64,000 nucleotides of DNA. Source: an uncultured Corynebacterium sp. (lineage in GTDB: Bacteria; Actinomycetota; Actinomycetes; Mycobacteriales; Mycobacteriaceae). The DNA is taken from contig NZ_CALUCS010000009.1 of assembly GCF_943914615.1 (NCBI RefSeq), positions 30,187 through 94,186 of the forward strand. The letters run 5' to 3'. Below are positions 57,464 to 64,000 of the stretch, in pieces. The notes beneath the pieces are model-generated. The model made no database searches, had not been told where the DNA came from, and saw nothing but the letters and a program-made list of their open reading frames with translations. Every line of letters starts with the position of its first letter. Positions within the stretch are counted from its first letter, which is position 1. A program made the translations under genes and the position numbers.

Positions 57464-58534
57464 TTAGCCGTCTTTGGCGTCAACGCTCTCCTGACGCTGG
57501 CAGTCTCCGGCCGTTGAGCCCGTCAGGGTAGAGTTGCCTCCGCTGTAGCGGTACTTCAGGGCCCAAAGGAAGCCGGTGGCCGCGGTGGTAAGCCCGGAGC
57601 CGATAACGTGGATCGGCACCGACCAGCGGGGAACACCCATCCAGTACTGCATGATGCCGACGATGGCCTGCAGAATGATCGCCGCGATCACCCAGTAGGA
57701 AGCCGTCTTGATGCGGTGCTCCAGGTTCAGCGCGAACACGCCCGCCAGCAAGCCAACGGTCAGACCCAGGTAGAGGTACATGAAACCGGCGTGGATGTGT
57801 GCCATGTCGATGAGTGGCACCTGCAGGCGGTGCTCCGGAAGAATCGCCTCGTCGCCTGCGTGCGGACCGGCACCGGTCACCAGGGTGCCCGTGATCAGGA
57901 CGATCGCCAGGCTCAGCGCGGATCCGTCGGTGAGGATGCGCAGGGGGCGGGGCATCAGCGGTTGCATCTCGCCATCGTCGGGCTCCCCGATGCGGACCAC
58001 CAGCTTTGCGGCCAGGAAGACAAGCAGCATGCTGGGCAGGAAGTGCAGGGCAACGGTCCACCACATCAGGTCCATGTGCACGGTGATGCCACCCCACACG
58101 GCCTGGACGATAATGCCAATGCCCTGCGCGAAGGCCAAGTGCAGGATTGTCGAGCGGCGCGCGGCGCGTACCACGGCGATAAAACACAGTAGTACGGCGA
58201 TGATCAGAACAAAGGTCAGGGTGCGGTTGCCGAACTCGATCAACTGGTGAATCCACGGCGCGGAGCCAGCAACCGGGAACAGGGAGCCCGGGTGGCACTG
58301 TGGCCACGTGTCGCAGCCCAAGCCGGAGCCCGTAACGCGCACCAGCGAGCCAGTGAAAGTAATTCCCGTCTGGCAGGCCAATAGGATGATGGCGAAGAGC
58401 CGCTGGCGCCGGATCGTCGGGGCGGTAACGGGCCGGGGGAAGCCAAACCTGCGGTCGGCTGCATGTGCAAAGGCGTACAGCTTCAGCAGCGCTCTGACGA
58501 AGGGATTGTTCTCCTCCGCGGCGCGTTGTTTCAT
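57464..58534 (-). CDS. ctaA: Heme A synthase (CtaA/COX15 family)
   Basis: This membrane enzyme oxidises heme O to heme A for cytochrome aa3 oxidase. The ATG at 58534 gives 356 residues, starting MKQRAAEENNPFVRALL. The frame stays open upstream to 59029 inside the permease gene, without meaning. About eight helices are visible. Heme-ligand and conserved histidines occur in VTGSGLGCDTWPQCHPG, PWIHQLIEFGNRT, MWWTVALHFLPSM and MAHIHAGFMYLYLG. CXXXXXXC-type cysteines, as in COX15, may be partly present. Confidence 0.93.
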   Translation of the reverse strand: MKQRAAEENNPFVRALLKLYAFAHAADRRFGFPRPVTAPTIRRQRLFAIILLACQTGITFTGSLVRVTGSGLGCDTWPQCHPGSLFPVAGSAPWIHQLIEFGNRTLTFVLIIAVLLCFIAVVRAARRSTILHLAFAQGIGIIVQAVWGGITVHMDLMWWTVALHFLPSMLLVFLAAKLVVRIGEPDDGEMQPLMPRPLRILTDGSALSLAIVLITGTLVTGAGPHAGDEAILPEHRLQVPLIDMAHIHAGFMYLYLGLTVGLLAGVFALNLEHRIKTASYWVIAAIILQAIVGIMQYWMGVPRWSVPIHVIGSGLTTAATGFLWALKYRYSGGNSTLTGSTAGDCQRQESVDAKDG

Positions 58535-58605
58535 AGTCTCAAGCACGCCTTTAAGACTATCGGAAGCCCACGTGGCGGGGCTAATTGCCGATGACCGTTC
58601 TCCCG

Positions 58606-59397
58606 CTAGTCGCTCTCCATAGTGAAGCGGAAAAGCTTTAGCGCGAGGACCGAGCCGATCACGGCCCACACGGCCAGGCTCAGCAGAGCCAACCAGTTGA
58701 ATCCACCGGCAACCACTGCGGTGTGAAAGCCTTCCATCAGCGCCACCGAGGGTACAGCCATAAAGAGGGTATTCACGTCTTCGCCTGCCGGGGTTGTCAT
58801 GGTGGCGTACACAGCCGCGCCCAGCAGAACGAACCAGATAGTGTTGCCCAGCGCCAGCACCAGCTCCGAGCTCAGAGTGCCACCCAGCAGCAACCCCAGG
58901 CTGGTGAAGGCCGCTACCCCCAGCACCGCCGTCACCAGAGCCGCGGGCAGCCCGACGATGTCCGGGCGCCACCCAAGCGCGAACGAGGCGATGGAAAGCA
59001 CCAGCACCTGCAGCAGCACCACGATGCACACTGCAACGACCTTGCCCGCGATCAGCGCCCAGGTGGGCACTCCCGCCGCGCCGATGCGCTTCAGAGCCCC
59101 ATAGCGCCGGTCGAAGGCCACCGCGATGGCCTGTCCCGTGAAGCCCGCGCCCATCAGTGCAATCGCCAAAGCCATGGGGAAGATGCGGGTCACGGCGTGG
59201 GAGCCGTCATCGCCGGGAACCAGCGTCAAACCAATAAGCAGCCCCAGCGGAATGACCATAGAGAGCAATTGCTGCTCCCCGTGGCGCAAGAACAACAGCG
59301 ATTCGATCTTGGCCTGGGCCTTTACGATGTCGCCGGACTTCGCCTGCTGGGGTGCGGGGGCAAAGAACCCTGTCTCAAAGCGGCTGGTGGTACTCAT
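58606..59397 (-). CDS. ABC-2 type transporter permease
   Basis: The 263-residue protein has six hydrophobic helices (first at about residues 46-64) and the domain layout of DrrB/NatB-type exporters. It starts with MSTTSRFETGFFAPAPQQ. Its start overlaps the ATPase stop by four bases. The exported substrate is unknown. It lies between ctaA and the ATPase gene, a position seen in related corynebacteria. Confidence 0.85.
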   Translation of the reverse strand: MSTTSRFETGFFAPAPQQAKSGDIVKAQAKIESLLFLRHGEQQLLSMVIPLGLLIGLTLVPGDDGSHAVTRIFPMALAIALMGAGFTGQAIAVAFDRRYGALKRIGAAGVPTWALIAGKVVAVCIVVLLQVLVLSIASFALGWRPDIVGLPAALVTAVLGVAAFTSLGLLLGGTLSSELVLALGNTIWFVLLGAAVYATMTTPAGEDVNTLFMAVPSVALMEGFHTAVVAGGFNWLALLSLAVWAVIGSVLALKLFRFTMESD

Positions 59398-60383
59398 GAG
59401 CGGATGTCCTTTCCGGTGATAGAGAGGAAGACGTCCTCCAGCGACTGCCTATTGACCTCGAGTTGGTTGATCATCACGGATTCATCGGCGAAAGCCTCGG
59501 CCACTGCTGCAACCAACCTCGGACTCAGCTCCTCGGCCTCAATTCTGAAGTGGCGGGGGCGCAGCTCGTCCACCGTCACCGGCTCCTTTGTGCGCTTGGC
59601 AATAGCCGCGGAGACAGCGGGGAGTGCGGCGTCGGAATCAACCTGCACCGCAAGCCACGCACCGGTGGAGTTCGGATCGTGGCTCGACATCATCTCCTCC
59701 GGCGTACCGGAAGCGACCACGCGACCGGAATCGATGATGACCACTTGGTCGGCCAGCGCCTCCGCCTCGTCCATCAGGTGGGTTGTCAGCACCACCGCCA
59801 CGCCATCGCGTTTCAGCGAGGCCACCAGATCCCACACCGCCAGACGCGATTGAGCGTCCAGGCCGGCGGTCGGCTCGTCCAAGAACACCAACTCGGGCCG
59901 TCCGACCAGAGCGCAGGCAAGGCTCAGGCGCTGCTGCTGACCGCCCGAAAGGCGCCGGTAGGGCGTCTTTTCGTGACCGGTCAGACCGACGGTCTCGAGC
60001 AGCCAGTCGGGGTCCAAGGGGTTTTTCGAGTATGACGCCACCAGCCGCAACATCTCGCCGACGCGGATTCCGGGGTACGCGCCGCCACCTTGCAGCATTA
60101 CCCCGATGCGACTGCGCACCTCGTCCGATTCCACGGCCGGATCCATGCCGAACACGCGGATAGTGCCCTCGGTGGGGCGGATGAAGCCCTCGCACATTTC
60201 GACGGTCGTGGTCTTTCCCGCACCATTCGGGCCCAGCAGCGCGAGCACCTGGCCTGCGGACAGCTCAAGGCTCAGCCCGTCGACAGCGCGGCGCTCGCCG
60301 TAGGTCTTGACTACGTCGCGGAGCTGCAGCACCGGAGAGCTAACCCGCGCCTGGGTTGCCTGGGTTTCAGGTCCTGTGGTCAT
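59394..60383 (-). CDS. ABC transporter ATP-binding protein (DrrA-like exporter)
   Basis: The 329-residue ATPase has Walker A GPNGAGKTTT near residue 54, the ABC signature RLSGGQQQR near 145, Walker B LVFLDEPTAGLD near 166, and the switch histidine in LTTHLMDEA. A C-terminal extension of about 90 residues follows the nucleotide-binding domain, as in DrrA-type exporters. It pairs with the following permease. The substrate is unknown; a lipid or drug is possible. Confidence 0.9.
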   Translation of the reverse strand: MTTGPETQATQARVSSPVLQLRDVVKTYGERRAVDGLSLELSAGQVLALLGPNGAGKTTTVEMCEGFIRPTEGTIRVFGMDPAVESDEVRSRIGVMLQGGGAYPGIRVGEMLRLVASYSKNPLDPDWLLETVGLTGHEKTPYRRLSGGQQQRLSLACALVGRPELVFLDEPTAGLDAQSRLAVWDLVASLKRDGVAVVLTTHLMDEAEALADQVVIIDSGRVVASGTPEEMMSSHDPNSTGAWLAVQVDSDAALPAVSAAIAKRTKEPVTVDELRPRHFRIEAEELSPRLVAAVAEAFADESVMINQLEVNRQSLEDVFLSITGKDIRS

Positions 60384-60413
60384 GATGTGAAAGTCTAGCC
60401 CCCTAGCAGTGTT

Positions 60414-62153
60414 TTACGTAGTAGCAGCTACCGTTCGCCGAAGCGTACTGGAACGAAAAGACAGAGCCTCAGCCAGATCTGCGTTGCGGGTGGCAAGAGC
60501 TCGCAAAACAACTAGCGCTACCAGGAAAAATACAAGGCTCATTGCATAAATGTAGATAACGGTAGAGGTCGGCAGCGACAACCCTCGGGGGAGGATAAAG
60601 AAGCTAAACACCACCGAGTAGATCACGGCCGTGAGGTGGAACGCCCGCCGGTTCGCCCAGGCCGCGAGGGGGAGGATCGCCCACAGGAGGTACCAGGGGT
60701 GAACGACGGGGAAGAAGAACACCAGGATGAGGGTGGCCACGCCTAGTCCGCCTACGGGGTGGATACGTCCGCGGAATGAGGCCCACAGCATGCGGACGAC
60801 CCAGAACGCGCCCACAAGCAGGCCGAGTGCACGGAAGACGATGAGCGCCGAATCAGTGTGATCGCCCAGCCCTAAAAGAGCTCCGAGTGCTCCGGAGGTC
60901 AAGCCAAGGGAGGTGGTGATCGACATCCAAGAAATGATCTCCGCTGCGCCTCCTTGAGAGGTGATCCAGCCGAAGCCGACCCCGGTAAATAGGGAGAATG
61001 CGACCGAGGTTACAGCTGCGACCACTATGGCGACCGTCGCAGCAGAGAAGAGGTCCACCAAACGTCCACCGAACCAGCGGGCGAGAGCGGCGCCGGCGAA
61101 GCCCAAGCCGATTAAGGCCGTTACTTTGACCAGTCCGGCCATTGTGATCAGGCCGAACCCGCCGATGATAAGTATCCACCGGCTGGCGAGAGGACGTTCT
61201 TCGTTATCCACGCCACGCAGCACAAGCTCCAGTCCGGCAAGAAGAAGGCCGATCAGGGCTGCCTCGTTGTGAATGCCGCCGACCAGATGCAAGATCGCCA
61301 GTGGGTTCAACACGCCCAGCCACAGCGCAGCTCCGCTCGACACGCCACAGCGCCGTGCCAGACGGACAAGCGCCCAGCCGCTTAAGGCCAGCCCCAGAAT
61401 GGCCACCAACCGGTGCAGCACGATGCCGAGGATGATGGAGTTGCCGGTCAGCATGGAAATGACCTCGCCATAGCCCAGCGCCACCGGGCCGTAGGGGGCG
61501 GGGGAGTGCGCCCACATCAAGGGCACGGAACGGGCTAAGGGATCATCGATGCCCAGCAAGTCTACAGGTCCGGCGCTGTAGGGGTCCCAGCCCTTCGCAG
61601 CGATCGCCCCCTGCGCCAGGTAAGAGTAAATGTCCTGGGTAAACAGCGGCGGGGTGACCATAAGCGGGGTGACCCACACAAAGAATGTGCGCCAGTAAGT
61701 GCGCACCGGGATCGGATGGTTAGGCCGACCGGGGGCTGAAACGGCGAAGGTAAACAGAAGCAGCCAGCCATAAACTAAGAAGCCGATCCCCACGAAGACC
61801 AGAACGGTAGTCGAGTGCAGCATCCGCGCCAGCGTGTTCACACCGGGGAAGTCCCAATAGGGGTTGTGAATCACGGGGAACGCGCCGGCGCCCAAGCCGC
61901 CGACCGTGATCAACATGGTGCCTAGGGCGCCTAGGAACACCGCAGCGTAGAGGCGCATAGACAGCGCGCGGCTGAGAGGCTGGAGCTGCAGCGAACTTTC
62001 CGGCACATTGTCGCCTTCGGAATCAGAGTGCAGTTGTGCCGAACAGGATCCCGCCAGGCCCAGGTGGGGCAATTGCTCCTGAAACCTCCGCCAGGGCGCC
62101 AAGAGACGCGAACCCCGAGACGAGCTCGGGGTGGCTGAGGTGGGGGTAGTCAT
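60414..62153 (-). CDS. mptB: MptB-like alpha-(1->6)-mannopyranosyltransferase (GT-C)
   Basis: This large polytopic membrane protein has about 13 hydrophobic helices and an early extracytoplasmic loop with FTQDIYSYLAQGAIAAKGWDP, which carries the acidic motif of GT-C glycosyltransferases. Such enzymes add mannose from polyprenyl-phosphate-mannose to the mannan core of lipomannan. The ATG at 62153 gives 579 residues and fits a leaderless transcript. A longer frame from 62237 is possible. The same gene lies beside sufR in C. glutamicum. Confidence 0.85.
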   Translation of the reverse strand: MTTPTSATPSSSRGSRLLAPWRRFQEQLPHLGLAGSCSAQLHSDSEGDNVPESSLQLQPLSRALSMRLYAAVFLGALGTMLITVGGLGAGAFPVIHNPYWDFPGVNTLARMLHSTTVLVFVGIGFLVYGWLLLFTFAVSAPGRPNHPIPVRTYWRTFFVWVTPLMVTPPLFTQDIYSYLAQGAIAAKGWDPYSAGPVDLLGIDDPLARSVPLMWAHSPAPYGPVALGYGEVISMLTGNSIILGIVLHRLVAILGLALSGWALVRLARRCGVSSGAALWLGVLNPLAILHLVGGIHNEAALIGLLLAGLELVLRGVDNEERPLASRWILIIGGFGLITMAGLVKVTALIGLGFAGAALARWFGGRLVDLFSAATVAIVVAAVTSVAFSLFTGVGFGWITSQGGAAEIISWMSITTSLGLTSGALGALLGLGDHTDSALIVFRALGLLVGAFWVVRMLWASFRGRIHPVGGLGVATLILVFFFPVVHPWYLLWAILPLAAWANRRAFHLTAVIYSVVFSFFILPRGLSLPTSTVIYIYAMSLVFFLVALVVLRALATRNADLAEALSFRSSTLRRTVAATT

Positions 62154-62161
62154 AGGTGCAA

Positions 62162-62167
62162 ATACTA
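62162..62167 (-). promoter_or_regulatory. Candidate -10 for a leaderless mptB transcript
   Basis: On the minus strand TAGTAT lies eight bases before the ATG at 62153, with no ribosome binding site between. Transcription would start at or next to the A of ATG. The -35 is not clear. Confidence 0.4.
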
Positions 62168-62314
62168 CCGAATGTCGCAAGCAATCTTCTTCATCCATGG
62201 CCGTGACCAGCGCCACAACGAAAAGAAGCACACTCACTTCCAGTTAGGCAGGGTTACCTTAGTGGACAAGCGGGAATATTTACGACACACTTTTGTTGTC
62301 TAATCATGTAGGCA

Positions 62315-62327
62315 CAACTTTTAGTTG
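62315..62327. promoter_or_regulatory. SufR-type operator candidate
   Basis: CAAC-TTTTA-GTTG is an interrupted palindrome 38 bases before the sufR GTG. SufR of cyanobacteria recognises CAAC-N6-GTTG, so the spacing is one base shorter. Its position suggests autorepression of the suf operon. Confidence 0.5.
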
Positions 62328-62365
62328 CACAGGCGCACTCGAACAGGAACCAAAGGAGGTACAGC

Positions 62366-63049
62366 GTGGCACGGACATCTGAGGAGCGGGCAACCCAGCC
62401 CGCCGCAGAACACGACACGCGGCACCGCATTCTCCTGCACGTGCTGCGCCACGGTCCGGTGAGCGCATCGGACATTAGCGAGGCATTCGGGCTAAGCGCC
62501 GCCGGCGTTCGGCGTCACTTAGACAACATCGTCTCCGACGGCCTCGCCGAGGTCGTCGAGGCACCTCGATCCGGGCAACGTGGACGGCCCGCCAAGCTCT
62601 TTAGGCTGACCGACGAAGGCAGGGCCGAGTTTGGACATGATTACGACACGCTCGCCTTGCTGGCGCTGCGCGCTCTTCGCTCTGCCGGCGGGGAAGAAGC
62701 GGTGGAGGATTTCGCCGCTCAGCGCATCAATGATCTGCTGCAGGACGTCTCCGACGCCGATGCAGACGTTGCCGCCAAGGCCCAGGCCATTGCCGATGCA
62801 TTGACCGAGAGGGGCTACGCGGCCACTGTTGGTCACGCAGGCGGTGGCGTCCAGATTTGCCGTCATCACTGCCCGATCCAAGATGTCGCTCACGAGTTCC
62901 CAGAACTGTGCGCGGCGGAGCACCGGGTGGTTGCAGAGCTGCTGGGACAGCACACTCAACCTTTGGCAACAATCGCCGACGGCAACGGTGTCTGCACCAC
63001 CTATATTCCGCTTAGAACCATTGACCCTTCATCCAAGAAGGAAGGTTAA
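62366..63049 (+). CDS. sufR: Iron-sulfur cluster-sensing transcriptional repressor SufR
   Basis: The 227-residue DeoR/ArsR-like regulator has a winged helix-turn-helix at about residues 20-85 (VSASDISEAFGLSAAGVRRHL, GRPAKLFRLTDEG). Four cysteines in the C-terminal half, at 165, 169, 182 and 210, are likely Fe-S ligands. It represses the suf operon when clusters are sufficient. The GTG start follows AAAGGAGG. It lies three bases upstream of sufB, so it is the first gene of that operon. Confidence 0.94.
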   Translation: MARTSEERATQPAAEHDTRHRILLHVLRHGPVSASDISEAFGLSAAGVRRHLDNIVSDGLAEVVEAPRSGQRGRPAKLFRLTDEGRAEFGHDYDTLALLALRALRSAGGEEAVEDFAAQRINDLLQDVSDADADVAAKAQAIADALTERGYAATVGHAGGGVQICRHHCPIQDVAHEFPELCAAEHRVVAELLGQHTQPLATIADGNGVCTTYIPLRTIDPSSKKEG

Positions 63050-63052
63050 ACC

Positions 63053-64000
63053 ATGACTCAAGCTGCACAAACACCTGAAACTAAACCCCAGACCGACGAA
63101 GAGATTATCGATTCCATCGGTGCGTACGGCTACGGCTGGCACGATTCCGATGTCGCCGGCGCCTCTGCCCGCCGCGGCCTTAACGAAGACGTCGTCCGCG
63201 ACATTTCTGCGAAAAAGGACGAGCCGGAGTGGATGCTGAAGCGTCGCCTGAAGGCACTGGACATTTTCGACAAGAAGCCTCTGCCAACGTGGGGCGCGGA
63301 CCTCAGCGATATCGACTTCGACAACATTAAGTACTTTGTCCGCTCCACCGAGAAGCAGGCCCAGTCCTGGGAGGATCTTCCGGAGGACATTAAGAACACC
63401 TACGACAAGCTGGGCATCCCAGAGGCCGAAAAGCAGCGTCTGGTTGCTGGCGTGGCCGCCCAGTACGAGTCCGAGGTTGTGTACCACCAGATCCGCGAGG
63501 ACCTGGAAAAGCAGGGCGTGATCTTCGTCGATACCGACACCGGCCTGCGTGACTACCCCGAGCTGTTCGAGGAGTACTTCGGCACCGTTATCCCGGCGGG
63601 CGACAACAAGTTCTCTGCGCTGAACACGGCCGTCTGGTCTGGTGGTTCCTTCATCTACGTGCCGAAGGGCGTGCACGTGGACATTCCACTGCAGGCGTAC
63701 TTCCGCATTAATACCGAGAACATGGGTCAGTTCGAGCGCACGCTGATCATCGTCGACGAGGACGCGTACGTCCACTACGTCGAGGGCTGCACCGCGCCGA
63801 TCTACAAGACCGACTCCCTGCACTCCGCAGTGGTCGAGATCATCGTGAAGAAGGGCGGGCGCTGCCGCTACACCACGATTCAGAACTGGTCCAACAACGT
63901 CTACAACCTCGTCACCAAGCGCACCAAGTGCGAAGAGGGCGGCACGATGGAGTGGGTCGACGGCAACATCGGCTCCAAGGTCACCATGAAGTACCCGGCC
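63053..64000 (+). CDS. sufB: Fe-S cluster assembly protein SufB (3' partial)
   Basis: The frame is open from the ATG at 63053 to the right edge, 316 codons, about two thirds of the normal length of roughly 480. It begins MTQAAQTPETKPQTDEE and has the SufB signatures SIGAYGYGWHDSD, NTAVWSGGSFIYVPKGV, the segment from YVHYVEGCTAPIY, and NWSNNVYNLVTKR. SufB is part of the SufBCD scaffold that builds iron-sulfur clusters. It follows sufR by three bases after AAGGTTAAACC. Confidence 0.96.
   Translation, partial: MTQAAQTPETKPQTDEEIIDSIGAYGYGWHDSDVAGASARRGLNEDVVRDISAKKDEPEWMLKRRLKALDIFDKKPLPTWGADLSDIDFDNIKYFVRSTEKQAQSWEDLPEDIKNTYDKLGIPEAEKQRLVAGVAAQYESEVVYHQIREDLEKQGVIFVDTDTGLRDYPELFEEYFGTVIPAGDNKFSALNTAVWSGGSFIYVPKGVHVDIPLQAYFRINTENMGQFERTLIIVDEDAYVHYVEGCTAPIYKTDSLHSAVVEIIVKKGGRCRYTTIQNWSNNVYNLVTKRTKCEEGGTMEWVDGNIGSKVTMKYPA

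Overview
The window is a high-GC (I estimate about 60 percent), gene-dense stretch of a chromosome from the genus Corynebacterium. Signs of this are the gene order (aro cluster, efp, nusB, pyr operon, mihF, gmk, rpoZ, metK; gap-pgk-tpi-ppc-secG beside tkt-tal-zwf-opcA-pgl; sufR-sufB next to a GT-C mannosyltransferase), the actinobacterial-type PriA, WhiA and OpcA, and frequent GTG starts. I cannot name the species from the sequence alone. Almost everything is core housekeeping. I see no tRNA, rRNA, CRISPR, phage or insertion sequence.

Layout. 1-7836: a partial APH-like kinase homologue, rarA, alaS, ruvX (yqgF), mltG and aroE. 7938-13016: a prepilin peptidase homologue, then aroC-aroK-aroB-aroQ and an M24 peptidase. 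13094-22816: efp, nusB and the pyrimidine operon pyrR-pyrB-pyrC-carA-carB-pyrF, preceded by a convincing PyrR-binding hairpin that covers the pyrR ribosome binding site. 23107-26972: mihF, gmk, rpoZ, coaBC and metK, with an McbR-type operator in the metK promoter. 27003-32792: priA, def, fmt, rsmB and rpe. 32797-36384: the riboflavin genes ribD-ribC-ribBA-ribH with a perfect palindrome before ribC. 36420-41931: a PH-like membrane protein, then uvrC-rapZ-yvcK-whiA. 42091-48602: gap, pgk, tpiA, ppc and secG. 48623-55456 (minus strand): the pentose phosphate operon tkt-tal-zwf-opcA-pgl. 55714-64000: ctaB (plus strand); an apparently frame-broken hypothetical region, ctaA, an ABC-2 exporter and an MptB-like mannosyltransferase (minus strand); then sufR and the 5' part of sufB (plus strand).

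How the genes fit together. The aro genes supply chorismate. The pyr genes make UMP, and PyrR probably closes the loop by translational repression. PriA and RarA serve replication restart. Def and Fmt process initiator methionine. Rpe, Tkt, Tal, Zwf, OpcA and Pgl form the pentose phosphate pathway, which supplies ribulose 5-phosphate to riboflavin synthesis. CtaB and CtaA convert heme B to heme A for the cytochrome oxidase. SufR and SufB begin the iron-sulfur assembly operon.

I found no wholly new multi-gene system. The most interesting signals are regulatory: the PyrR loop at pyrR, the McbR-like site at metK, a repeated TACGACCAT element at both ends of the divergent tkt/ctaB promoter region, the palindrome before ribC, a pair of inverted DnaA boxes after aroE, and inverted repeats around gap and sufR. 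The other is the unexplained broken gene at 56670-57398.
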